64,000 bases of DNA, taken from Mycobacterium sp. GA-0227b. GTDB taxonomy: Bacteria > Actinomycetota > Actinomycetes > Mycobacteriales > Mycobacteriaceae. Positions 15,031-22,590 of the stretch are shown piece by piece. Made by a program: the position numbers and the translations under genes. The notes beneath the pieces were generated by a model. It made no database searches. It saw only the letters and a list, made by a program, of their open reading frames with translations, and was not told the DNA's origin. Numbering within the stretch: position 1 is the stretch's first letter; each line of letters starts with the position of its first letter. The stretch covers positions 265,017-329,016 of the forward strand of contig NZ_LQIK01000031.1 of the NCBI RefSeq assembly GCF_001499855.1, read 5' to 3'.

Positions 15031-15786
15031 GTGAATGTGGTCAGGAAGAGTCGGCAACGCGATTGGCCGGGAGCGCCACACGAAGCCTGGGCCGACGCCA
15101 CAAGACGCCATGGGCTGCGATCGTTGCCACGTCCGAACGTCCCGAATTGGCGTGAGCCGGAGGTGTTCACCAGCCGTGTGCTGTTGCCGCACGCCACGCC
15201 GTCACCGACCGGAACCGTCGCGATGGGGGTATTCCTGGTATTCCTGGCCTGGCTGAAGGACTTCGACGGTGTGCTCGGCGTCGGGCTCACGGTGATCGCG
15301 GCGCTACTGGTGGCCGTCGGCTGCTACTGGATGTGGTGGACGCGGGCCCGGCGAGCGCACAGAGTGCGTCGCATTCATGCCCGCGCCCTCGACCATGGGG
15401 TCGGCGGCCATGCCTACCGGACCGTCTTCGCCTGGAACGACGGCGAGGGCTCGCCCACTCCGATCTCATTGCTGATCGACGAAACCCTGCCCGACTTCGC
15501 GGCGAGCCGGTTGCAGTTCGCCGTCCGGACGTGGTTGGCACGGGTGACGACGGACCGACATCTGAATTCGCAGGCGTGTCAGGCGCTCGGTCATCGGTGG
15601 GCCGTTCCCGCAGCGGAGATCTTCGGGCCCGAAGCGGCAGGAGCCTGGTTGATCCGCGACCAAGGCGACGACGATTCGCCGTGGCGCCTGCTCATCGACC
15701 GGCCCGACGGACCGACGGAGTATTTCTACGACGAGGTGATGGTCATCAGCGGTCCGCCGGGCCGCCTACACCTCGACGATGTCTGA
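15031..15786 (+). CDS. Hypothetical two-helix membrane protein
   Basis: The frame from GTG 15031 gives 251 residues. After about 60 soluble residues come two closely spaced hydrophobic helices (G-V-F-L-V-F-L-A-W-L-K and V-I-A-A-L-L-V-A-V-G-C-Y-W-M-W-W). A 150-residue cytoplasmic-looking domain follows, with P-T-P-I-S-L-L-I-D-E-T-L-P-D-F and a closing E-Y-F-Y-D-E-V-M-V-I-S-G-P-P-G-R-L-H. No family was recognised. The start is uncertain: the frame is open from 14881 and neither candidate has a good ribosome binding site. The upstream 50 codons look non-coding. It is convergent with whiB3. Confidence 0.55.
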   Translation: MNVVRKSRQRDWPGAPHEAWADATRRHGLRSLPRPNVPNWREPEVFTSRVLLPHATPSPTGTVAMGVFLVFLAWLKDFDGVLGVGLTVIAALLVAVGCYWMWWTRARRAHRVRRIHARALDHGVGGHAYRTVFAWNDGEGSPTPISLLIDETLPDFAASRLQFAVRTWLARVTTDRHLNSQACQALGHRWAVPAAEIFGPEAAGAWLIRDQGDDDSPWRLLIDRPDGPTEYFYDEVMVISGPPGRLHLDDV

Positions 15787-15799
15787 TGTGCCCGACGCC

Positions 15800-16090
15800 T
15801 CATGACGCGCGGCGGATGCCTCGCTTCAGCAACAGCTCGCGCTCGGATTCGGACAGCCCGCCCCAGATGCCGTACGGCTCACCGACGGCGAGGGCGTGCG
15901 CGCGGCACTGAGCGATGACCGGGCAACGCCGGCACATCTCCTTGGCGCGTACCTCGCGTTGGGCGCGAGCGCGACCACGCTCGCCATCGGGGTGAAAGAA
16001 CACGGAGGAATCGACGCCTCGGCAAAGCCCGGCCATCTGCCAGTCCCAGAGGTCGGCATTGGGCCCGGGCAACTCTTGCGGCTGTGGCAT
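15800..16090 (-). CDS. whiB3: WhiB3, iron-sulfur redox-sensing transcription factor
   Basis: This 96-residue protein has the WhiB arrangement. Four cluster-binding cysteines are C23, C53, C56 and C62 (C-R-R-C-P-V-I-A-Q-C), and the turn G-I-W-G-G is at 74-78 with a basic R-G-I-R-R tail for DNA contact. The opening M-P-Q-P-Q-E-L-P-G-P-N-A-D and the D-S-S-V-F-F-H-P-D-G-E-R-G-R block are WhiB3-specific. WhiB3 senses NO, oxygen and acid, binds the main sigma factor, and directs polyketide and triacylglycerol synthesis. The frame is open to 16120, but ATG 16090 matches the family N-terminus and has GAGAGGGG before it. Confidence 0.94.
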   Translation of the reverse strand: MPQPQELPGPNADLWDWQMAGLCRGVDSSVFFHPDGERGRARAQREVRAKEMCRRCPVIAQCRAHALAVGEPYGIWGGLSESERELLLKRGIRRAS

Positions 16091-16459
16091 TGGAAAACCC
16101 CTCTCTGCACACCCATTCACAAAACGAACGGGTGCGTGAGTTTCAAATCCGATTCGAGCTCATGTCGCCGATGACCACTCGTGCACATAAAGTATGGAGG
16201 GTCACGAAATTCCGTCAATAGGCCGAACGTGTGGCCATTGACATAACCGCAGGCCAAGAATTTACATCACGTTCATCATTGCGATGCTTTGGAACGCGAA
16301 CGGTGCCAATTAAATGCCTCGCGGTTGAATGTTCGACGTATTGCTCCAGTTCGCGTCAATCGACCCGGCGTCAGCTACTTCTTTCCGCTTACACGGAAGT
16401 AACATTGCTGCCATCAACTGTTAACCAAGCCTCGGGTCGATTGATACCGTCGCCACTCG
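16091..16459. other. A/T-rich whiB3 upstream region
   Basis: This 369-base gap is clearly richer in A and T than its surroundings. On the minus strand TTGACG (16213-16218) and TACTTT (16189-16194), 18 bases apart, form a plausible whiB3 promoter with a leader of about 90 bases. On the plus strand TTAACC (16421-16426), 18 bases, TACCGT (16445-16450) could drive the gene at 16460 with a very short leader. No frame in between looks coding. Confidence 0.5.
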
Positions 16460-17242
16460 ATGCCCGCAGACACCGTTCTGGCGAACGCCGCCTTCGGCGA
16501 CGACCCTGGGCTGTGGCCGCTACCCGCCGCCGCCACGTCACGGGGATTGTGGCTGCGCGCCGTCGCCGCGGGCGGTCAGGGCCGCTACGCGAGTGCGCGT
16601 GCCGACTTGGCCCAGCTGTACCGGCGCGGGGGGCCGGAGAACGCGTTGGCACACAGCACCCAGGCATCGTTTCTGCGCCAGCTGGGCTGGCATACCAAGG
16701 CTCGGCGATGGGACGGGCGGGCGCTGGCGCTCGCCGGATCGGACACGGAGGGGATAGCGGACGCGTTCATCGGTCTTGCCGCCGACGCCCTGGGGGTGGG
16801 CCGCTTCGAGGCATCGGCACGCGCGCTGGACCGCGCCGCCGCGCTTGCGACGTCCTCCGCGCCGCCGCGGTTGCGGGTGCGACTGGCCTGGGTGACCGCC
16901 GAACTCGCGATGGCGCGCGGCGAAGGCGTAGCGGCGGTCCACCATGCCGAACGCGCCGTCGACCACGCCGCTGCCCTGGGTTCGGCGCGTCACAGGGTGA
17001 AGTCGTCCGTCGTGCTCTCGGCAGCGCGGTGCAGCGCCGGCGACCTGGACGCCGCCCGCGCCGTGGCCGACGCGGCGCTCGAGGATACGCAGCGCTTCGG
17101 AATGGTTCCGCTGCAATGGGCGTTGGCCTGCTTGCTGACCGACATCGGCAGCGCCGTGCATTCGACGCAAGACATCGTGGTGCTTCGCGATGGCTGTGCC
17201 GATACAGTGCGTCGGCGGGGCGGCGAGTGGTCGGTGCGGTAA
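16460..17242 (+). CDS. Conserved mycobacterial repeat protein (Rv3415c-like), TPR-like
   Basis: The 260-residue protein is almost wholly alpha-helical and alanine-rich. It has paired helices such as Y-A-S-A-R-A-D-L-A-Q-L-Y-R-R, F-E-A-S-A-R-A-L-D-R-A-A-A-L-A and A-V-H-H-A-E-R-A-V-D-H-A-A-A-L-G that look like degenerate tetratricopeptide repeats. It lies between whiB3 and sigD, the position of Rv3415c in M. tuberculosis. No function has been assigned to that gene to my knowledge. ATG 16460 follows a probable -10 box closely. Confidence 0.75.
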   Translation: MPADTVLANAAFGDDPGLWPLPAAATSRGLWLRAVAAGGQGRYASARADLAQLYRRGGPENALAHSTQASFLRQLGWHTKARRWDGRALALAGSDTEGIADAFIGLAADALGVGRFEASARALDRAAALATSSAPPRLRVRLAWVTAELAMARGEGVAAVHHAERAVDHAAALGSARHRVKSSVVLSAARCSAGDLDAARAVADAALEDTQRFGMVPLQWALACLLTDIGSAVHSTQDIVVLRDGCADTVRRRGGEWSVR

Positions 17243-17330
17243 CCGGATCCGCGCGTACGTCAAAGTTATTGTTTAGCTGACCACCCTTCCGGGTTCGGTC
17301 CCGTTCGTAACGTTGGAGAGATCGCCCACG

Positions 17331-17909
17331 ATGACAATTTCGGGAGAACGTCTCGATGCTGTCGTTGCTGAGGCTGTGGCAGGGAACCGGGACGCGCTCA
17401 GGGAGGTGCTGGAGACCATCCGCCCGATCGTTGTTCGGTACTGCCGCGCAAGGGTGGGGGCGACCGAACGTAGTGGCCTTTCAGCAGACGACGTTGCGCA
17501 GGAGGTTTGCTTGGCCGCCATCACGGCGCTGCCGCGCTACAAGGATCAGGGACGACCGTTCCTGGCCTTTGTGTACGGCATTGCGGCCCACAAGGTTGCT
17601 GACGCGCATCGCGCAGCAGCCAGGAACCGATCCGACCCGACAGATGTCGTGCCGGAGCGGTTCTCGCTGGACGCCGGACCCGAGCAGATGGCACTGGACG
17701 CCGAGGCGTCGGCGCGGATGAACAGTCTCCTGGCCGTACTGCCCGAAAAGCAGCGCGAGATCCTGATCTTGCGGGTCGTCGTCGGGATGAGCGCCGAAGA
17801 GACCGCAGAGGCCGTCGGCAGCACCGCGGGCGCCGTCCGGGTCGCCCAGCACCGCGCGCTGGCGCGCCTCAAGTCCGAGATCGTCGCAACGGGGCGCGAC
17901 TATGCCTGA
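17331..17909 (+). CDS. sigD: SigD, ECF sigma factor
   Basis: The 192-residue protein has a region 2 domain (R-P-I-V-V-R-Y-C-R-A-R-V-G and D-D-V-A-Q-E-V-C-L-A-A-I) and a region 4 helix-turn-helix (L-P-E-K-Q-R-E-I-L-I-L-R-V-V-V-G-M-S-A-E-E-T-A). SigD is expressed in exponential growth and drives ribosomal, chaperone and resuscitation-factor genes. The frame begins at TTG 17313, but ATG 17331, with GGAGAG ten bases upstream, fits SigD homologues. It overlaps rsdA by eight bases, so it is co-expressed with its membrane anti-sigma factor. Confidence 0.93.
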   Translation: MTISGERLDAVVAEAVAGNRDALREVLETIRPIVVRYCRARVGATERSGLSADDVAQEVCLAAITALPRYKDQGRPFLAFVYGIAAHKVADAHRAAARNRSDPTDVVPERFSLDAGPEQMALDAEASARMNSLLAVLPEKQREILILRVVVGMSAEETAEAVGSTAGAVRVAQHRALARLKSEIVATGRDYA

Positions 17910-19026
17910 TTTCGGACGCTGGACCTCCAACGGCGGAGACCCGTCGCTCAACGAGCTGCACCGCACTGACCGGTTCCTCGATGCGCTGGCCCACCAGCAG
18001 CCGGTGTACTCGACGGACCCCAGCGAGGCCGAACTGGCACAGCTGATGGCCGGCTGGCGCGACGAGATCCGCGAGGCCCCGCTCACCGCGACGGTCACCC
18101 CGCGCGACGCGGTGCTGGCCCTGGACCGCGCCGCCGCTTCGCACCGACGCGGCCGCACGTCGCTGGCGGTCGTCGGGTCGGCGGCGGCCGCGGTGTTGTG
18201 CATCGGAGGATTCGGCGCGGTGGTGGCCGGAGCGGGCCCGGGCGACTCCCTGTACGGACTGCGCACGATGCTGTTCGGTGAGCAGCAGGACACCCGCCAG
18301 GACGCGGTAGTCCTCGCCGCGCAGACGCAGATGGCCGAGGTGCAGCAGCTGATCGATCAGGGACAGTGGCAAGCTGCCCAGGACAAGCTGCAGACGCTGA
18401 CCACGACCGTCGCGACGGTGAACGACTCCACGCGCAAGGAAGAACTGGTCAATCAGTGGCAGGAGTTGACGGTCAAGGTCGAGGCACAGAACCCCGCGGC
18501 GACCGTGCCGCCGGGTGCGCCGCTGCCGACCTTCCCCGATGTTCCGGCGGTCGTACTCGACACACCGACAGACGCCATCACATCGTCGACAACGTCGGCG
18601 CAGACCACCACGTCACCGACCACCTCGCCGTCGCAGACCACCTCGCCGTCGCCGACCACGTCGCCGTCGCAGACCACCTCGCCATCGGTGCCGTCGCCGT
18701 CGCCGTCAACGCAGGTGCCGACGGTGCTGCCGAGCACTCCGACTTCGGTGCCCGGCACCGCGCTGCCGACCCCGACAGGCACTCCGCGTCCGACGCCGCT
18801 GCCGACGTCGGCGCAGGAAACTCCGGTGCCGACGCCGACCGCGGACACGCCGCTACCGACGACCAGCCGGATTCCGGTTCCCACGCCGTCGTCACAACCG
18901 TCGGTGGTCGAGCAGCAGGAAGACGAGCAACCGTCGGCAGAGCAGCCGATCGTGGAGGCGCCCGAGCCTCAGACGGAGATCACCACCACCGTGCTGGTCC
19001 CGGATGCGGTCGAGGAGCCGAGCTAG
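17902..19026 (+). CDS. rsdA: RsdA, anti-sigma-D factor, membrane-anchored
   Basis: The 374-residue protein has an N-terminal cytoplasmic sigma-binding domain (about residues 1-80, with an R-T-D-R-F-L-D-A-L-A helix), one membrane helix at about 87-110, and a long external part. The last 180 residues are Ser/Thr/Pro-rich, with tandem Q/P-T-T-S-P-S hexapeptides. RsdA holds SigD inactive until it is proteolysed by Clp after regulated cleavage. The C-terminal low-complexity domain is probably periplasmic and could reach the wall. Gene order sigD-rsdA is conserved. Confidence 0.9.
   Translation: MPDFGRWTSNGGDPSLNELHRTDRFLDALAHQQPVYSTDPSEAELAQLMAGWRDEIREAPLTATVTPRDAVLALDRAAASHRRGRTSLAVVGSAAAAVLCIGGFGAVVAGAGPGDSLYGLRTMLFGEQQDTRQDAVVLAAQTQMAEVQQLIDQGQWQAAQDKLQTLTTTVATVNDSTRKEELVNQWQELTVKVEAQNPAATVPPGAPLPTFPDVPAVVLDTPTDAITSSTTSAQTTTSPTTSPSQTTSPSPTTSPSQTTSPSVPSPSPSTQVPTVLPSTPTSVPGTALPTPTGTPRPTPLPTSAQETPVPTPTADTPLPTTSRIPVPTPSSQPSVVEQQEDEQPSAEQPIVEAPEPQTEITTTVLVPDAVEEPS
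18601..18687 (+). repeat. Tandem 18-base repeats inside rsdA
   Basis: Four units of 18 bases and one of 15 run from 18601 to 18687, for example CAGACCACCTCGCCGTCG at 18634-18651. They encode Q/P-T-T-S-P-S hexapeptides. Near-identical units of this kind tend to vary in number between strains. Confidence 0.75.
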
Positions 19027-19028
19027 CG

Positions 19029-19433
19029 TCAGCGGTAGCCGTCGGTGTCCGACGTCGCCTCGTTGAGTGACGCGTCGGCGTAGCCACGGCAGTAATCCCA
19101 CGTCACGTAGGCATCGGGCTCGGGGTCGTACGCCGGCTCATGGGGCCGCACCGTGCCGTCGACCAGCAGCTGCAGCAGGTTGGCCCGCAGCATGTCCCAG
19201 TCGTGATAGTGGTCCTGCTGGCACTCGTCGCAGCACACCACCAGACCGCGGATCCCCTTGTGCGCGAGAAGCGCCTCGTACACCGCCAGATCGGCGAGGT
19301 CGGCCTCGACCGCGGTCCGCTCCTGCGGGTCCAGCGGCTGGCCGGGCTCAAGGGCGTCCAGCGCCGCCGAAGGGTCGCACGGGTCATCGGCGAACGGGTC
19401 GGGTGGCAAACCCGGTGGCAGGTGGTCACGCAC
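19029..19433 (-). CDS. DUF5319 family protein (Rv3412-like)
   Basis: The 134-residue acidic protein is the conserved mycobacterial neighbour of rsdA and guaB2. A central V-V-C-C-D-E-C-Q-Q-D-H-Y-H-D-W segment (about residues 66-80) clusters Cys and His in a way suggestive of metal binding, but this is unproven. The C-terminus is rich in Asp, Tyr and Glu. It converges on rsdA with only two bases between the stops, and is divergent from guaB2. The function is unknown. Confidence 0.85.
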   Translation of the reverse strand: MRDHLPPGLPPDPFADDPCDPSAALDALEPGQPLDPQERTAVEADLADLAVYEALLAHKGIRGLVVCCDECQQDHYHDWDMLRANLLQLLVDGTVRPHEPAYDPEPDAYVTWDYCRGYADASLNEATSDTDGYR

Positions 19434-19612
19434 GAGTCCACCCTACGCAGCGGCCCCGCGATCGCGCCAGCCGTTACCGCCGTTGGCGGCGGCTCCTCAA
19501 CAGGCGCGCCAATAGTTCTGTGCGTCATGGCACGTGAGGCCGGGATGCCGGTCCGCAGCCGATAGGATGGTTTTCTAGCTCGCTCGGCTGCGTTTGTTAC
19601 TGGAGGCTCATT

Positions 19613-21166
19613 TTGTCGATACCCACGTCGACTGCCGAAAGCAGCATCCCGATCGCGGTGCCTGTGCCGACCGGCGGGGATGACCCGACGAAAGTCGCCA
19701 TGCTCGGCCTCACCTTCGACGACGTGCTGCTGCTGCCCGCCGCCTCCGACGTGGTGCCCGCAACCGCCGACACCTCGAGCCAACTGACCCGCAAGATCCG
19801 GCTCAAGGTGCCGCTGGTGAGTTCTGCGATGGACACCGTCACCGAATCGCGCATGGCGATCGCGATGGCCCGCGCCGGCGGCATGGGTGTCCTGCACCGC
19901 AACCTCCCGGTGGCCGAGCAGGCCGGTCAGGTCGAGACGGTCAAGCGCTCGGAGGCCGGGATGGTCACCGATCCGGTCACCTGCTCACCGGACAACACGC
20001 TGGCCGAGGTGGACGCGATGTGCGCGCGGTTCCGCATCTCCGGGCTGCCCGTCGTCGACGACACCGGCGAGCTGGTCGGCATCATCACCAACCGCGACAT
20101 GCGTTTCGAGGTGGACCAGTCCAAGCCGGTCTCCGAGGTGATGACCAAGGCGCCGCTGATCACCGCGCGCGAGGGGGTGTCCGCCGAGGCGGCGCTGGGC
20201 CTGTTGCGCCGCAACAAGATCGAGAAGCTGCCGATCGTCGACGGGCACGGCAAGCTGACCGGGCTGATCACCGTCAAGGACTTCGTCAAGACCGAACAGT
20301 TCCCGCTGTCGACCAAGGACAAGGACGGCAGGCTGCTCGTCGGCGCCGCCGTCGGTGTCGGTGACGACGCCTGGACACGGGCGATGACGCTGGTGGACGC
20401 CGGCGTCGACGTGCTTGTCGTGGACACCGCGCACGCGCACAACCGCGGTGTGCTCGACATGGTGAGCCGGGTCAAGGCCGCCGTCGGTGACCGGGTCGAG
20501 GTTATCGGCGGCAACGTCGCGACGCGGGCCGCCGCGGCCGCCCTCGTACAAGCCGGAGCCGACGCGGTGAAGGTCGGGGTGGGACCGGGTTCGATCTGCA
20601 CCACCCGCGTGGTGGCCGGCGTCGGCGCACCGCAGATCACCGCGATCATGGAAGCCGTTGCCGCATGCGCACCCTCGGGTGTGCCGGTCATCGCCGACGG
20701 CGGGCTGCAGTACTCCGGCGACATCGCCAAGGCACTGGCCGCGGGAGCGTCGACCGCGATGCTCGGCTCGCTTTTGGCGGGCACCGCCGAGTCGCCCGGT
20801 GAGCTGATCTTCGTCAACGGCAAGCAGTTCAAGAGCTACCGCGGCATGGGGTCGCTCGGCGCGATGCAGGGCCGCGGCGCCGCCAAATCGTTCAGCAAGG
20901 ACCGCTATTTCCAGGACGACGTGCTGTCCGAGGACAAGCTGGTGCCCGAAGGTATCGAAGGTCGCGTGCCGTTCCGCGGGCCGCTCTCGACCGTGATCCA
21001 CCAGCTCACCGGCGGCCTGCGTGCCGCCATGGGGTACACCGGGTCGGCGACGATCGAACAGTTGCAGCAGGCGCAGTTCGTGCAGATCACGGCCGCCGGG
21101 CTCAAAGAGAGCCACCCCCACGACATCACGATGACGGTCGAAGCGCCGAATTACTACACCCGCTGA
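19613..21166 (+). CDS. guaB2: GuaB2, inosine-5'-monophosphate dehydrogenase
   Basis: The 517-residue enzyme oxidises IMP to XMP with NAD, the committed step to GMP. The TIM barrel opens with L-T-F-D-D-V-L-L-L-P-A. Two CBS domains lie at about residues 115-235 (M-V-T-D-P-V-T-C and S-E-V-M-T-K-A-P-L-I). The catalytic Cys loop is G-P-G-S-I-C-T-T-R, and the mobile flap is near the C-terminus. The first 20 residues differ from other mycobacteria, as is common. The start is TTG 19613 with TGGAGG ten bases before it. GuaB2 is the essential, catalytically active IMPDH among the mycobacterial guaB paralogues. guaB3 follows after 17 bases. Confidence 0.96.
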   Translation: MSIPTSTAESSIPIAVPVPTGGDDPTKVAMLGLTFDDVLLLPAASDVVPATADTSSQLTRKIRLKVPLVSSAMDTVTESRMAIAMARAGGMGVLHRNLPVAEQAGQVETVKRSEAGMVTDPVTCSPDNTLAEVDAMCARFRISGLPVVDDTGELVGIITNRDMRFEVDQSKPVSEVMTKAPLITAREGVSAEAALGLLRRNKIEKLPIVDGHGKLTGLITVKDFVKTEQFPLSTKDKDGRLLVGAAVGVGDDAWTRAMTLVDAGVDVLVVDTAHAHNRGVLDMVSRVKAAVGDRVEVIGGNVATRAAAAALVQAGADAVKVGVGPGSICTTRVVAGVGAPQITAIMEAVAACAPSGVPVIADGGLQYSGDIAKALAAGASTAMLGSLLAGTAESPGELIFVNGKQFKSYRGMGSLGAMQGRGAAKSFSKDRYFQDDVLSEDKLVPEGIEGRVPFRGPLSTVIHQLTGGLRAAMGYTGSATIEQLQQAQFVQITAAGLKESHPHDITMTVEAPNYYTR

Positions 21167-21183
21167 CAGGGGGATCCACCGCC

Positions 21184-22320
21184 ATGCGAGACATGGTTGA
21201 GATCGGCATGGGCCGAACCGCCCGCCGCACTTACGAACTCGACGACATCAACATCGTCCCGTCGCGGCGCACGCGGTCGTCTCAGGACGTCTCGACCGCC
21301 TGGCAACTGGATGCCTACCGGTTCGAGATCCCGGTGGTCGCCCATCCCACCGATGCGCTGGTGTCGCCCGAGTTCGCCATCGAGATGGGCCGGCTCGGCG
21401 GCCTGGGTGTGCTCAACGGCGAGGGGCTCATCGGTCGGCACGCCGACGTGGAGGGCAGGATCGCCGAGGTCATCGAGGCGGCCGAGAAGGAGCCCGAACC
21501 ATCGGCGGCGATCCGCCTGCTGCAGCAGTTGCACGCCGCACCGCTGGACCCGGACATGTTGGGAGCGGCGGTCGCGCGGATCCGCGAGGCCGGGGTGACG
21601 ACGGCGGTGCGCGTCAGCCCGCAGAACGCTCGGGCGCTGACGCCGGCGCTGCTCTCCGCCGGGATCGACCTTCTGGTCATTCAGGGCACGATCATCTCAG
21701 CCGAACGCGTGGCGTCCGACGGTGAGCCGCTGAACCTCAAGACCTTCATCGCCGAACTCGACGTGCCGGTGGTCGCCGGCGGTGTGCTCGACCACCGCAC
21801 CGCCCTGCACCTGATGCGCACCGGCGCGGCCGGCGTCATCGTCGGTTACGGCTCGACCAGCGGCGTGACCACCAGCGACGAGGTGCTGGGCATCAGCGTG
21901 CCGATGGCCACCGCGATCGCCGACGCGGCCGCAGCGCGGCGCGAATACCTCGACGAAACCGGTGGGCGGTATGTGCACGTGCTGGCCGACGGCGACATGC
22001 ACACCTCCGGCGATCTGGCCAAGGCCATCGCATGCGGCGCGGACGCGGTGGTGCTCGGCACACCGCTGGCCAGCTCGGCCGAGGCGCTGGGCGACGGCTG
22101 GTTCTGGCCCTCCGCCGCGGCGCATCCGTCCCTCCCGCGGGGCGCGTTCCTGCAGGTCGCCGTCGGTGAACGGCCGTCGCTGGAGCAGGTTCTCACCGGC
22201 CCGTCCGACGACCCGTTCGGCTCGCTGAACCTCGTCGGCGGGCTGCGTCGCTCGATGGCCAAGGCGGGGTACTGCGACCTCAAGGAATTCCAGAAAGTGG
22301 GCCTGACCGTCGGCAGCTGA
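21184..22320 (+). CDS. guaB3: GuaB3, IMP dehydrogenase-related protein
   Basis: The 378-residue protein is a shorter IMPDH-like TIM barrel without CBS domains; G-R-T-A-R-R-T-Y-E-L-D-D-I-N-I-V-P-S is its family opening. Where GuaB2 has the catalytic S-I-C-T-T-R loop, this protein has G-Y-G-S-T-S-G-V-T-T-S, with no cysteine. Actinobacterial GuaB3 proteins were long considered inactive, and related ones have been assigned GMP reductase-type activity, so the reaction should be treated as open. It lies directly downstream of guaB2 in the same operon. Confidence 0.92.
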   Translation: MRDMVEIGMGRTARRTYELDDINIVPSRRTRSSQDVSTAWQLDAYRFEIPVVAHPTDALVSPEFAIEMGRLGGLGVLNGEGLIGRHADVEGRIAEVIEAAEKEPEPSAAIRLLQQLHAAPLDPDMLGAAVARIREAGVTTAVRVSPQNARALTPALLSAGIDLLVIQGTIISAERVASDGEPLNLKTFIAELDVPVVAGGVLDHRTALHLMRTGAAGVIVGYGSTSGVTTSDEVLGISVPMATAIADAAAARREYLDETGGRYVHVLADGDMHTSGDLAKAIACGADAVVLGTPLASSAEALGDGWFWPSAAAHPSLPRGAFLQVAVGERPSLEQVLTGPSDDPFGSLNLVGGLRRSMAKAGYCDLKEFQKVGLTVGS

Positions 22321-22341
22321 GTTGCGCCTACGCTGAGCGGG

Positions 22342-22548
22342 GTGTTCTTCTTCCTCTTCGGTTACGGCACCAAGCAGCAACACCTCGGTGCGGGGGAGGT
22401 CAGGACGTGCCCGCGCTGCCACAACACCACGCAGTGGTCGCGGGTCCGCGAGTTCAAGCAGTTCACGCTGTTCTTCGTGCCGGTGGCACGCTGGAACCGC
22501 AGGCACTTCGAGGTCTGCGGCATCTGCGGCACCGCCGTCGGCCTCTGA
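22342..22548 (+). CDS. Small zinc-ribbon membrane-associated protein
   Basis: The 68-residue protein has a hydrophobic start (F-F-F-L-F-G-Y-G-T-K) and a classic zinc ribbon made of C-P-R-C at about residues 23-26 and C-G-I-C at about 59-62. Between them is a Phe-rich V-R-E-F-K-Q-F-T-L-F-F-V-P-V strand pair. Proteins of this zinc-ribbon/F-F-x-F-G-x-x-x-K type are widespread in actinobacteria with no known role. A GTG start at 22342 follows GCGGG weakly. It lies between guaB3 and choD on the same strand. Confidence 0.8.
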   Translation: MFFFLFGYGTKQQHLGAGEVRTCPRCHNTTQWSRVREFKQFTLFFVPVARWNRRHFEVCGICGTAVGL

Positions 22549-22560
22549 CCTTGCTAGAAA

Positions 22561-22576
22561 GTTACCCCTCGGTAAC
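22561..22576. promoter_or_regulatory. Inverted repeat GTTACC-N4-GGTAAC upstream of choD
   Basis: Perfect 6-bp arms flank CCTC, and the site ends 14 bases before the choD ATG. Position and form suggest an operator for a TetR-type or similar regulator, unidentified here. Confidence 0.5.
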
Positions 22577-22590
22577 GTCATACTGGACCG

